DNA of 64,000 nt from an uncultured Lachnospiraceae bacterium (GTDB taxonomy: Bacteria; Bacillota; Clostridia; Lachnospirales; Lachnospiraceae), in NCBI GenBank assembly GCA_947564735.1, contig CANOEC010000019.1, forward strand, positions 1 to 64,000. The letters run 5' to 3'. Under the pieces are notes generated by a model. It was not told the DNA's origin. It saw nothing but the letters and a program-made list of their open reading frames with translations, and ran no database searches. Both the position numbers and the translations under genes were made by a program. Of the stretch, positions 7,294-16,074 are shown piece by piece. Position 1 is the first letter of the stretch; every line of letters begins with the position of its first letter.

Positions 7294-9084
7294 ATGAGAA
7301 CATGGATTGGAAAAATCAGACAAAGATTCGGCGGGAGGAAATCACTCAGATGGAGCATGGTAAGGCGGCTCTTGTTCGGGTGGTTTTTTCCGCTGTTTAT
7401 GCTTATTTTTATTATTGTTTTTTTCGTGTCAGAAAATAGCCACAGGCAGATTGAGCAGACGATTATGACGTCGCTTGAGAAGAGTGTGCAGATTATGCGG
7501 ATGCAGCTTAAGGACTGTGAGACGGCTTCCAAAAACGCTTCGTATATTCCGACGATTGCCGAGGCATATGCTGACTTTCTCGAGGATGGGCGGCAGAACA
7601 CATTCGGGAAAACGGCAGAAAGTTTTCTTGAGCAGCAGTATGCGTGGCATGACAACTGCCGGACTGCGGAGTTAGTTATGCTGGATTTTCCGGATATGAA
7701 GTACTTTGCGATGAATAACAGCAACGGGGGTACTTACCGGGATATAGAGTTTTTCTATGATGCGGCGGAAAAAGAGCTGCTTGAAGCGGCAAAGACCCTT
7801 GATACCGGAACGACCCTGATCGGAGTGGATGGAAGGGTTTATATGGTGCGGAATCTGATGACTTCCAAGTTCAGACCGTATGCGGTGCTGGCGTTAGAAC
7901 TCAACCAGCCGTCTTTCATGGAGAGCTATGGAGGAATCTGGGGATATGAGAATGCCGCAGTATACTGGAACGGGGAATTATTGATGGGCGGACAGGGGGA
8001 ACATGAACAGACTCTGCCAGAGGATATCATGACGGCGCTGCAGAACCGGGAAGAATTGTATGTCGAGGGCGGCAGACGGGAGCCTGTTCAAGTATACCGT
8101 AAGATGAGTCTGTACGGCGGGACGCTGGTGGCGGTAGTCCGAATTGACAAACGGATTACCCATGCCGAGATGAACACTTTGGAATATCTTTTTGTAATCC
8201 TGCTTGTTTTTATGATACCTCTTGTCATTCAGATGATGCGTTTCTTCTATAAAGAGGTAACCGTTCCCATCCGGCAGGTGATTACTGCGGCAAATACGGT
8301 GCGGGAGGGAGCGCTTGGTACACAGGTGGAAAATAAGGAGGATAATGAGGAATTTTGGCAGATGAAGGATTCCTTCAATCATATGTCTACACAGCTTAAG
8401 AATCAGTTTGATAAGATTTATCTGGAAGAGGTAGCGCTTAGAGATGCAAGGATTATGGCGTTGCAATCCCAGATTAACCCGCATTTTCTGAACAATACAT
8501 TAGAGATTATCAACTGGGAGGCACGTTTAAATGGCAATCATAAGGTGAGCGGCATGATAGAGGCGCTGTCTACCATGCTGGGAGAGACGATGAACCGAAA
8601 GGAGGAACAGTTCCATTCCGTGGCGGAGGAGATGGCGTATGCGGATGCCTATCTTTACATTATTTCCCAGCGGTTCGGCGCCAAGTTTGGATGCACGAAA
8701 AAAATTGACGAACGGCTGTTAAACATCCGGGTTCCGCGTCTGATCATCCAGCCGATTGTGGAGAATGCGGTGGAGCACGGCATGGATATCACAAAGCAGG
8801 GCAGGTTGGAAATCAGGCTGTTTGAACGGTCGGATGGGTATCTGTGCATAGAGGTGGAGGATAACGGACACTTAAGTGAGGAAAACAAAAAGAAGATAGA
8901 CGGGCTGTTGTCTCCGGGGGCGGAGGTGGCCAAAGAGAAGCGCGTAAGCCTCGGTATCCGTAATGTTGACCAGAGACTTAAGATGATTTATGGAAAAGAT
9001 TGTGGATTATTTATAACAGGAAATGACAAAGAACATACGGTTAGCACAATTTTGCTCAAAATGGATGTGCCAACAGAACAATAA
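7294..9084 (+). CDS. YesM-type sensor histidine kinase
   Basis: A 596-residue membrane sensor kinase. It has a first transmembrane helix at about residues 24-44, a large extracellular sensing domain, a second helix at about 296-318, a HAMP linker, then a His_kinase domain with the phospho-accepting His397 in QINPHFLNN and a GHKL ATPase domain beginning at the N box ENAVEHG. This is the class that pairs with AraC-type response regulators in carbohydrate loci; the partner here is at 12527, after the ABC genes. The ATG at 7294 is chosen over an upstream GTG at 7267 because AAAGGA lies 10 nt before it. It probably senses an extracellular GlcNAc oligosaccharide, possibly through the binding protein; that is inference. 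Confidence 0.88.
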   Translation: MRTWIGKIRQRFGGRKSLRWSMVRRLLFGWFFPLFMLIFIIVFFVSENSHRQIEQTIMTSLEKSVQIMRMQLKDCETASKNASYIPTIAEAYADFLEDGRQNTFGKTAESFLEQQYAWHDNCRTAELVMLDFPDMKYFAMNNSNGGTYRDIEFFYDAAEKELLEAAKTLDTGTTLIGVDGRVYMVRNLMTSKFRPYAVLALELNQPSFMESYGGIWGYENAAVYWNGELLMGGQGEHEQTLPEDIMTALQNREELYVEGGRREPVQVYRKMSLYGGTLVAVVRIDKRITHAEMNTLEYLFVILLVFMIPLVIQMMRFFYKEVTVPIRQVITAANTVREGALGTQVENKEDNEEFWQMKDSFNHMSTQLKNQFDKIYLEEVALRDARIMALQSQINPHFLNNTLEIINWEARLNGNHKVSGMIEALSTMLGETMNRKEEQFHSVAEEMAYADAYLYIISQRFGAKFGCTKKIDERLLNIRVPRLIIQPIVENAVEHGMDITKQGRLEIRLFERSDGYLCIEVEDNGHLSEENKKKIDGLLSPGAEVAKEKRVSLGIRNVDQRLKMIYGKDCGLFITGNDKEHTVSTILLKMDVPTEQ

Positions 9085-9139
9085 AAGGCAAAAAAGAACA
9101 ATCTGAACAATTACCCTTTCGCTCTTTACGGAGTATGAT
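9076..9139 (+). promoter_or_regulatory. Promoter with three GAACAAT repeats before the binding protein gene
   Basis: GAACAAT occurs at 9076-9082, 9096-9102 and 9105-9111; the last two are 9 nt apart. The third abuts a poor -35 (TTACCC, 9111-9116) that is 17 nt from a good -10 TATGAT (9134-9139). Repeated direct sites next to a weak -35 fit binding by the AraC-type regulator encoded at 12527. The regulator link is inference. Confidence 0.5.
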
Positions 9140-9188
9140 AAGACCATAGATGAAACCACACAGTACAAAACGAAAGGGAGGAAAAAGT

Positions 9189-10601
9189 ATGATGAAAAAA
9201 CGATTATTTGCAGCGGCGCTCGCAGGAGCAATGATAGTATCCGTAACGGCATGTGGAGGTCAGAATGGAGAGGGAAATACCACGGCAGCCGAAAACACAG
9301 AGAGCAATGCGGCAGGGGATGCAGGCAATGATACAACAGAATCGGCGCCGGCAGCAGAACCGACAGGACCGGTGGAACTGGTAGTGACAACCACATTCGC
9401 AGGCGAGGATACCAACGCACAGAATTACAAAGATGCGGTGGCGGCATGGGAAGCAGAGACGGGCAACACAATCGTAGATACTTCCGCGACATCCTCAGAG
9501 ACATTCAAGACGAGAGTTATCACAGACTTTGAGACGGGCTCGGAACCGGATGTGTTGTTCTTCTTCAACGGTGCGGACTCTAACAGCTTCATCGAAGCCG
9601 GCAAGGTGATGGCAATCGACGATATCCGTGCGGTATATCCGGAATACGCAGACAATATGAACGATGATTTGATTGCACCGTCCTTGGTTGACAACAAACG
9701 GTATGCAGTACCGGCAAACGGCTACTGGGAGGCAATGTTCTTCAACACAGAGATTCTGGAGGCGGCAGGCGTAGAAAGACCGGGTGCAGATTACACGATG
9801 GATCAGTTTAAAGCAGACTGTGAGAAGATTAAGGCGGCAGGCTACACACCGATTGCGGCGGCACTCGGCAATACCCCGCATTACTGGTGGGAGTTTGCAA
9901 TCTATAACAACCAGTCTCCGGAAACACATCTTGAGATTCCGACAAGTATAGATGATGCAAACGGTCAGGCTTGGGTTGCTGGCATGAACGACATTAAGGA
10001 ACTGTATGAGCTGGGGTATTTTCCGGGCAACACGCTTTCGGCAACGGATGACGAGACATTCGCGATGTTCACGGAAGGAAAGGCGGCATTTTTGATTGAC
10101 GGTTCTTGGAAAGTCGGCGGTATTGTAGGCGCATGTCAGTCCGATCCGGAAGACCCTTCCACATTGGATGCAGACAAGCTTGCGAAATTTGATGTAACTT
10201 ACGTACCCGGCAAGGGAGACAGAAAGGCAACCGACTTGGTAGGCGGTATTTCTTCCGGCTGGTACATCACAAGAAAAGCATGGGAAGACCCACAGAAGCA
10301 GGCAGCGGCGGTAAAATTCGTAGAGTTTATGACTTCTGATGCGATTACGGCAAAATTTGCCCAGCATGCGGCATCTGCGCTCAAGAACGCGCCGGAGGTT
10401 GACGAATCCGAATTCAATATTTTACAGATTAAGGCGATGGATATGATGGCAGGCGCAACATCCCTGACTGGAGCGGTACAGGATTTATTCCAAGGGGACT
10501 GCAGAGTATCAACCTTTGACGGGATGCCGGAAATCGTAACGGGTAAGGTTGCGGCAGAGGATGCGGTAGCGGAAGGACTGGAAACTTATCAGAATCAATA
10601 A
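9189..10601 (+). CDS. ABC sugar-binding lipoprotein (chitobiose importer)
   Basis: A 470-residue extracellular solute-binding protein of the carbohydrate-uptake type 1 (SBP_bac_1/8) family. The N-terminus MMKKRLFAAALAGAMIVSV runs into a lipobox TAC with Cys22 as the lipidated residue, then a low-complexity Asn/Thr/Glu/Ala linker. The mature part has the typical repeats of this fold, such as GSEPDVLFFF and FTEGKAAFLIDGSW. It delivers the disaccharide to the two permeases downstream. The start at 9189 follows AAAGGGAGG; an upstream ATG at 9150 would put charged residues before the signal and is unlikely. The substrate, chitobiose or a longer GlcNAc oligomer, is inferred from neighbours. Confidence 0.9.
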   Translation: MMKKRLFAAALAGAMIVSVTACGGQNGEGNTTAAENTESNAAGDAGNDTTESAPAAEPTGPVELVVTTTFAGEDTNAQNYKDAVAAWEAETGNTIVDTSATSSETFKTRVITDFETGSEPDVLFFFNGADSNSFIEAGKVMAIDDIRAVYPEYADNMNDDLIAPSLVDNKRYAVPANGYWEAMFFNTEILEAAGVERPGADYTMDQFKADCEKIKAAGYTPIAAALGNTPHYWWEFAIYNNQSPETHLEIPTSIDDANGQAWVAGMNDIKELYELGYFPGNTLSATDDETFAMFTEGKAAFLIDGSWKVGGIVGACQSDPEDPSTLDADKLAKFDVTYVPGKGDRKATDLVGGISSGWYITRKAWEDPQKQAAAVKFVEFMTSDAITAKFAQHAASALKNAPEVDESEFNILQIKAMDMMAGATSLTGAVQDLFQGDCRVSTFDGMPEIVTGKVAAEDAVAEGLETYQNQ

Positions 10602-10628
10602 GAAGTCATGCATTGTAATTAGGTTTAT

Positions 10629-10657
10629 GAGGGGCAGGGGATTACCCTGCCTCTTTT
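10629..10657 (+). terminator. Attenuator after the binding protein gene
   Basis: An 11-bp stem (GAGGGGCAGGG pairing with CCCTGCCTCTT, with G-U pairs), 5-nt loop and TTTT. Such hairpins between binding protein and permease genes commonly let the binding protein be made in excess. Confidence 0.75.
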
Positions 10658-10695
10658 GAAAAAAAGCATCTATAGAATGATAGCGGAGGTGGCTT

Positions 10696-11583
10696 ATGGG
10701 AGCAAATATTTATCGTAATAAAAAACCGGCGCTGGTGTTCCTGCTTCCAGCATTCCTGTTTATGATAGTGTTTCTTTACTATCCATTTTTTAAAAATATT
10801 ATTAACAGCTTTATGGAAATCAAACAGCTAGGCAGTGCGGGAACAAGTTTCCATTCGCCGTGGTACAGCAACTATGTAGAGATGTTCCAAGATGAGAATG
10901 TGTGGACGTCCGTCAAGAACACGCTTTTGATGATGATCGTCACATTGGTTGGGCAGGTTGGAATCGCCATCGTGTTGGCGCTGATGGTAGACAATATCGG
11001 CAGAGGAAAAGGGTTTTTTAGGACCGTATTCTTTTTCCCGATTGTCATATCGGCGACGGCGTTAGGTCTGCTGTTCAACTTGATTTTTCTGTATGACAAG
11101 GGTATGGTGAACCAGTTGTTAGAAGCCTTTGGCAGACAGAATCTGACGGATTGGAAGGCGGAAGGCATCGCGCTTTTTACGATGATGCTTCCGGTTATGT
11201 GGCAGTATGTAGGATTCTATTTCGTTATTTTAGTGACCGGACTGAACAACATTTCTGATGAACTGTATGAAGCGGCGAAAATCGACGGGGCGACGACCTT
11301 GCAGAGAGTGCGCTATATTTCGATTCCACTGTTGCACAATGTCATCTGTACCTGCAGCGTTCTGGCGGTGACCGGTGCGCTCAAGGTGTTCGACCTGCCT
11401 TGGGTAATGTTCCCGAAGGGGATGCCGCTTAAGACCACGTTTCTCACCGGCACTTACATGTATTATCACACGATGGAGACGAAGAACGTGGATTACGGCG
11501 CGGCGATAGCGGTGCTGATTGTGATACTGGGCGTCGTGTTGGCGAGGATAGTCAATTCGATTTTCCGTGAAAAAGACTATTAG
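10696..11583 (+). CDS. ABC sugar permease, MalF type
   Basis: A 295-residue integral membrane subunit of a carbohydrate importer with about six transmembrane helices. The cytoplasmic EAA loop (ELYEAAKIDGATTLQRVRYI), which docks the ATPase, is clear at about residues 190-209. GGAGG stands before the ATG. It forms the channel with the next gene's product. No ATP-binding subunit is encoded in the locus, so a shared MsmK-type ATPase from elsewhere is presumably used, as is usual for this transporter class in Firmicutes. Confidence 0.92.
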   Translation: MGANIYRNKKPALVFLLPAFLFMIVFLYYPFFKNIINSFMEIKQLGSAGTSFHSPWYSNYVEMFQDENVWTSVKNTLLMMIVTLVGQVGIAIVLALMVDNIGRGKGFFRTVFFFPIVISATALGLLFNLIFLYDKGMVNQLLEAFGRQNLTDWKAEGIALFTMMLPVMWQYVGFYFVILVTGLNNISDELYEAAKIDGATTLQRVRYISIPLLHNVICTCSVLAVTGALKVFDLPWVMFPKGMPLKTTFLTGTYMYYHTMETKNVDYGAAIAVLIVILGVVLARIVNSIFREKDY

Positions 11584-11596
11584 GAGGGGATGCGCT

Positions 11597-12457
11597 ATGA
11601 CGAAGAAGGGTAAGAAATATGCCGGTAGGGCTGTCGTGTATCTGATGCTAAGCATTTGGGCTTTGACGACAATCTATCCGATTTTGTGGGTGATACAGAA
11701 TTCTTTTAAGGCAAAAGACAAGATTCTGGCGGATTCCTTTGCCATGCCTTTTTGGGAGCTTTTTACCATGGCAAATTACCGCAAGGCGTTTAAGACGGTG
11801 GATGTGCTTGGGGCATACAAGAACAGCCTGTTTATCTCTGCGATGGTGGCGGTTCTTGTGGTTCTGCTGGCGGGCATGGGTGCATACGCGCTTGCCAGAT
11901 ATAAGTTCCGCGGTTCAGGTCTTGTGAACTCGCTTGTGGTCGGCGCCATGATGTTTCCGGCGTTTGCTACTGTGATTTCCGTTTTCCAGATGGAATTTGC
12001 ATGGGGAATCGCCAACACTAACAACTGGTTTTTGAATATGCTGTCTGTTATTCTTCCGCAGGTGGCAGGAAATATGGCGTTTGCGATGGTAGTGCTCACA
12101 GGCTATATGAAGGGATTGCCAATTGAGCTGGAGGAAGCGGCATATATGGAAGGGTGCAATACCTATCAGATTTATTATAAGGTAATCATGCCTCTGACGA
12201 AGCCTTCTTTTGCAACGGTAGCAATTTTCTCCTTCTTATGGAGCTACAACGACCTGTTTACACAGTCTTTTTTCTTAAGAAGACCGGATATGTACAGCAT
12301 TACCATGATGTTGAATAATATCAGTGCCAAAGAGGGAACGGACTATGGCATGATGGCGGCGGTGGTGGCGCTTATCATTATTCCCGTTATCATCGTGTAC
12401 TGTTTCCTGCAAAAGTACATTATCAAGGGTATGATTGCCGGCGCCGTAAAAGGATAG
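11597..12457 (+). CDS. ABC sugar permease, MalG type
   Basis: A 286-residue second permease with about six membrane helices and an EAA loop (ELEEAAYMEGCNTYQI). AGGAGGGG lies 7 nt before the ATG at 11597; an upstream GTG at 11567 overlaps the previous gene and is less likely. The gap to the MalF-type gene is 13 nt, so the two are cotranslated. Pairs with the MalF-type subunit to import the sugar bound by the lipoprotein at 9189. Confidence 0.92.
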   Translation: MTKKGKKYAGRAVVYLMLSIWALTTIYPILWVIQNSFKAKDKILADSFAMPFWELFTMANYRKAFKTVDVLGAYKNSLFISAMVAVLVVLLAGMGAYALARYKFRGSGLVNSLVVGAMMFPAFATVISVFQMEFAWGIANTNNWFLNMLSVILPQVAGNMAFAMVVLTGYMKGLPIELEEAAYMEGCNTYQIYYKVIMPLTKPSFATVAIFSFLWSYNDLFTQSFFLRRPDMYSITMMLNNISAKEGTDYGMMAAVVALIIIPVIIVYCFLQKYIIKGMIAGAVKG

Positions 12458-12526
12458 AATAGGTATTGGATAAAAGCAGAATAGCAGGTATAATTGAAAT
12501 ATAGATTTTGATGTGAGGATATCAGG

Positions 12527-13153
12527 ATGTACAAGGTGGCAATTATCGATGATGAACCCTTGATCGTGGAAGGCTTGTCCAAAACAATGACTTGGGAAAA
12601 GTGGGATTGTATGGTGGCTGGTTATGCTTATGACGGAAAGGAGGGAATGGAACTCATACGCAAGGAAAGACCGGATATTATCATTACGGATATCAATATG
12701 CCGAAGATGGATGGATTAAAGATGATTGCAGGTCTGAAGTCAGAGTTCCCCGACATGCAGCTTATCATTCTGACGGGATACCGGGAGTTTGAATATGCGA
12801 GAAGGGCAATCGAGCTTGGCGTGCTGCGTTTTTTACTCAAGCCATCCAAAATGAATGAGCTGGAATATATTAAGGAAAATTCTGCACAGAGGATTCGACT
12901 GACCGATGTGGCGGATTCCGTCTATGTGAGTCAGTGGCATTTGTCGAAATTACTCAATAAGCATACGGGTAAGACATTCTCGGATATCCTGAATGGCGTT
13001 CGTATGGATAAGTCGAAGGAGCTTTTAAAGGATCCGTCGCTTCGCATCTGTGATGTGGCGGAGATGGTGGGATTTCAGGATTTGGCTCATTTTTCCAGAG
13101 TTTTTAAGAAAATGGAAGGAATGTCCGCCAATGAGTATCGGAATACGCACTAG
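12527..13153 (+). CDS. AraC-type response regulator lacking its linker
   Basis: A 208-residue regulator. A receiver domain (1 to about 112) has the acid pair Asp9-Asp10 in IDDEP, the phosphorylation site in IIITDINMPKMDG and the conserved Lys in FLLKPS. It runs straight into the AraC-type DNA-binding domain: EYIKENSAQRIRLTDVAD, then VSQWHLSKLLNKHTG, ending in FSRVFKKMEGMSANEYR. Relatives with this architecture normally have some 40-60 residues between KPSKMNEL and the first DNA-binding helix; here they are missing and the last receiver helix is cut. The frame is intact, so this looks like an in-frame deletion. Partner of the kinase at 7294. Expected to activate the locus, but the shortened form may behave differently. 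Confidence 0.85.
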   Translation: MYKVAIIDDEPLIVEGLSKTMTWEKWDCMVAGYAYDGKEGMELIRKERPDIIITDINMPKMDGLKMIAGLKSEFPDMQLIILTGYREFEYARRAIELGVLRFLLKPSKMNELEYIKENSAQRIRLTDVADSVYVSQWHLSKLLNKHTGKTFSDILNGVRMDKSKELLKDPSLRICDVAEMVGFQDLAHFSRVFKKMEGMSANEYRNTH

Positions 13154-13225
13154 AGGCGTCCGAAAAAGAAATGGACCGCTGCATGACGGAACGTTAAATG
13201 CGGCGGCAGGAAAAGGAGAACGGAT

Positions 13226-13963
13226 ATGAGAGTATATTGTGCAAAGGATTATTATCATGCCAGCAGGATGGCGGCGAATATTATATCGGCGCAGGTGATT
13301 ATGAAGCCGGATTGTGTGCTTGGGCTGGCGACAGGTTCCACGCCGATTGGCGCATATGAGCAGCTGGTAAAGTGGTATGAGAAGGGGGATCTTGACTTTT
13401 CCAAGGTGACGAGTATCAACTTGGACGAGTACAGAGGACTGCCGGCAGAGAATGACCAGAGTTATCGCTATTTTATGAACACGCATCTGTTTGATTTTAT
13501 CAATATTGATAAGAAGAATACATTTGTGCCGGACGGAATGGAACCGGATGCTAAGAAGGCGTGCAAGGACTATGACGGGATTATCCGTTCCCATGGCGGG
13601 ATCGATTTGCAGATTCTGGGACTCGGACATAACGGACATATCGGCTTTAATGAGCCGGCGGCGGCTTTTGCCAAAGGTACCCAGTGTGTGAAGCTTACAG
13701 AGAGTACGATAACGGCAAATGCGCGGTTCTTTGCGTCCATGGATGATGTGCCGAAGGAAGCGTACACGATGGGAATCGGGTCTATCATGCAGGCGAAGAA
13801 AATCATGGTGATTGTGTCCGGAGAGGGTAAGGCGGAGATTGTCAAACGCGCATTCTTAGGACCGATTACGCCTGAAGTTCCGGCATCTGTATTGCAGCTT
13901 CACAGTGATGTGATACTGGTAGGTGATGAGGCGGCATTGTCGGAATATAATAAAAGCATTTAA
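13226..13963 (+). CDS. nagB: Glucosamine-6-phosphate deaminase
   Basis: A 245-residue cytoplasmic isomerase-deaminase that turns glucosamine-6-phosphate into fructose-6-phosphate and ammonia. It shows the phosphate loop LGLATGSTPIGAYEQL, the catalytic Asp67 in NLDEYRGL, and GHNGHIGFNEP (134-144) with His138 and Glu143 at the positions of the catalytic His and Glu. The length suits the short Gram-positive NagB type without the allosteric C-terminal tail of the E. coli enzyme. AAAGGAG lies before the ATG. It sits 72 nt after the response regulator gene and just before nagA. Confidence 0.95.
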   Translation: MRVYCAKDYYHASRMAANIISAQVIMKPDCVLGLATGSTPIGAYEQLVKWYEKGDLDFSKVTSINLDEYRGLPAENDQSYRYFMNTHLFDFINIDKKNTFVPDGMEPDAKKACKDYDGIIRSHGGIDLQILGLGHNGHIGFNEPAAAFAKGTQCVKLTESTITANARFFASMDDVPKEAYTMGIGSIMQAKKIMVIVSGEGKAEIVKRAFLGPITPEVPASVLQLHSDVILVGDEAALSEYNKSI

Positions 13964-14027
13964 AACAAAGATGATGAGAAACAGATAGGATATTGCTGTG
14001 TCAATAAATAGGGAAGGGAGTCATTGT

Positions 14028-15170
14028 ATGCGGATTGTCAGAGGGATGGTTTACACGGATAAGATGTGCTTTGAGCCGGGAGCGATTACAATCGAGAAAG
14101 ACAGAATCGGAAAGATGGAATGTTTCCCGGAAGAGGAACTGACAACGGAGGAAAAAGGAACATATATTTTGCCGGGGTTGGTGGATACGCATTTTCACGG
14201 GTGTGCCGGTTACGATTTCTGTGACGGTACGGCGGAAGCGATGCGTGCGATTGCCTCCTATGAACTGACCCACGGGGTGACCACCATTACGCCGGCGACC
14301 ATGACGCTTGCCGAAGATACGCTGATGAATATTTGCGCTGTCTGCGCGGATGCGGTGGGGACGGAAACCTTAGAGGAAGGAATCCCGCTTCGGGAAGTGC
14401 TTAAGGGAATCTATCTGGAAGGGCCCTTTATCTCCATGGAAAAAAAGGGTGCACAGAATCCGGCGTACATCAGAAAACCGGACATGGAGATGCTTGACAG
14501 GTTACAGAGGGCGGCAAAGGGGCTTATTAAAATCGCAGTGATTGCGCCGGAGACGGAAGGGGCGATGGACTGTATCAGGGAAGGAAAAGGGAAAATCCGT
14601 TTTTCCATCGCGCATACCTGTGCCGATTACGAGACGGCAAAGGAGGCAATTGAAGCGGGGGCGGATCACGTGACCCATCTTTACAACGCGATGCCGCCTT
14701 TTACCCACAGGAAACCGGGCGTTATCGGCGCTGCGGCGGAAGATGCGCGGACGGAAGTGGAGTTAATCTGTGACGGAATCCATATTCATCCGAGCGTCGT
14801 AAAGAGTACGTTTAAGCTGTTTGGCGCGGAGCGTATCGTGCTTATAAGCGACAGCATGATGGCGACGGGAATGGAAGACGGTGAGTATGCGCTTGGCGGG
14901 CAGCCCGTGCAGGTGAGAGGAAACCGGGCGCTTCTTGCGGACGGGACCATTGCGGGTAGCGCGACGAATTTATATGACTGTATGCGGACGGCAATCGGAA
15001 TGGGTATCTCCAAAGAGGAGGCGGTCAGGGCGGCGACCGTCAATCCGGCTGTTGCCGTGGGACTTGAAGGAGAGTGCGGCAGCTTACTGGAAGGCAGAAA
15101 AGCGGACATTCTGATTGCGGATGAAAGGTTTGTTTTGCGGGAAGTAATCAAATCCGGAATTACCATTTAA
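14028..15170 (+). CDS. nagA: N-acetylglucosamine-6-phosphate deacetylase
   Basis: A 380-residue amidohydrolase that removes acetate from GlcNAc-6-phosphate to feed NagB. Metal-site motifs are DTHFHG (His55, His57), EGPF near residue 131, SIAHTCADYE and HVTHLYNAMPPF, and the catalytic Asp is in LISDSMMATGM. The ATG at 14028 follows GGAAGGGAG; an in-frame GTG at 13998 has no such site. Last gene of the chitobiose locus. GlcNAc released by the phosphorylase would still need a kinase, which is not in this window. Confidence 0.95.
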   Translation: MRIVRGMVYTDKMCFEPGAITIEKDRIGKMECFPEEELTTEEKGTYILPGLVDTHFHGCAGYDFCDGTAEAMRAIASYELTHGVTTITPATMTLAEDTLMNICAVCADAVGTETLEEGIPLREVLKGIYLEGPFISMEKKGAQNPAYIRKPDMEMLDRLQRAAKGLIKIAVIAPETEGAMDCIREGKGKIRFSIAHTCADYETAKEAIEAGADHVTHLYNAMPPFTHRKPGVIGAAAEDARTEVELICDGIHIHPSVVKSTFKLFGAERIVLISDSMMATGMEDGEYALGGQPVQVRGNRALLADGTIAGSATNLYDCMRTAIGMGISKEEAVRAATVNPAVAVGLEGECGSLLEGRKADILIADERFVLREVIKSGITI

Positions 15171-15179
15171 AAAGTTCTT

Positions 15180-15208
15180 TTGCTTTTTTTCATTGAGTAT
15201 GATAGAAT
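15180..15208 (+). promoter_or_regulatory. Candidate promoter of the GerMN gene
   Basis: TTGCTT (15180-15185) and TAGAAT (15203-15208) with a 17-nt spacer, about 120 nt before the lipoprotein ATG. No clear terminator of nagA is visible. Confidence 0.45.
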
Positions 15209-15327
15209 AAACCCGATTTAAATGCAACTGAAGTTTTGTACCCTGCTTTGGCAGAGGGAGTCGATTTAAGTCAGTCGGGGCAGGATGTGCCGTGCAGGTG
15301 ACATCCGGCTTCGCAAGGGGAGAGCTT

Positions 15328-16059
15328 ATGAAAAAAGGTAAAAAGGCGGTTTTTACGGCGATAGCGGCGGCAGCAGTACTGGTGGCATGTGGCAGCAGGA
15401 CGAGCGAGACCGTTTCTTCGGGGGAGATGGTAGTGCCGGAAATGTCTTCCGAGGATTTGCTGGTCAGTTCTTTGGAGTATCTGTTGTTGGAAGATAAGGA
15501 AGAGGAAGGACAGGACTTAAAGGAACAGCATAAAGAGCAGGAGAATACAGGTATATCCGGCGAAACGGAAGCTCTTGCGGCGGATACCGGGCAGGCGCAG
15601 GGTGAGACCGTGGTCATCTATTATGGCAAAGGCGGTGTCTCCGGATTGATTGAGGAGACGGTGACGCTTTCGGAAAAAACAGCGGATGAACTGATTGGTG
15701 CATTGGCGAAGCATAACATTATGTCGTTAGATACGAAGGTACTTTCCTTTGAGGAAAGAATGGAAGACGACAGGAAGGTGCTGTATCTGGATTTATCCAA
15801 GGCGGCGGGTGAGTATCTTCGCACCATGTCCAGAGAAGCGGAGTGTATTATCATTGCATCGATTGCGGATACGTTTCTGGAGAATTATCAGGCGGATGTG
15901 ATTTATCTTACGGTGGAGGGGAAATCGCTCATTGTTTCCAATACAGAGTATGTGGAAGCAATCGGCAGGTGTACGCCGGAGGAGCTGATGAATCTTTCCA
16001 GTGCTCCTAGTGAGGATACAACTGGGGAAAAATCTCCTTCAACAGAAGAAGAGCAATAA
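15328..16059 (+). CDS. GerMN-domain lipoprotein
   Basis: A 243-residue lipoprotein. A short signal MKKGKKAVFTAIAAAAVLVAC ends in the lipobox VAC. An acidic linker follows (residues about 30-85), then a GerMN domain (about 95-215) with the pattern VVIYYGKGG...TLSEKTADELIGAL...KVLYLDLSK. GerMN domains occur in the spore germination protein GerM and in other secreted proteins; their ligand is not known. AAGGGGAGAG precedes the chosen ATG. The DUF4125 gene begins 15 nt after the stop, so the two are probably cotranscribed. A role in sporulation or the cell envelope is possible but not shown. Confidence 0.75.
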   Translation: MKKGKKAVFTAIAAAAVLVACGSRTSETVSSGEMVVPEMSSEDLLVSSLEYLLLEDKEEEGQDLKEQHKEQENTGISGETEALAADTGQAQGETVVIYYGKGGVSGLIEETVTLSEKTADELIGALAKHNIMSLDTKVLSFEERMEDDRKVLYLDLSKAAGEYLRTMSREAECIIIASIADTFLENYQADVIYLTVEGKSLIVSNTEYVEAIGRCTPEELMNLSSAPSEDTTGEKSPSTEEEQ

Positions 16060-16074
16060 GAAAGAAGGAATATC

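Noticed and set aside
9495-10367. Minus-strand reading frame of 290 codons
   Set aside because: Antisense to the binding-protein gene; Cys- and Arg-rich composition typical of a shadow frame.
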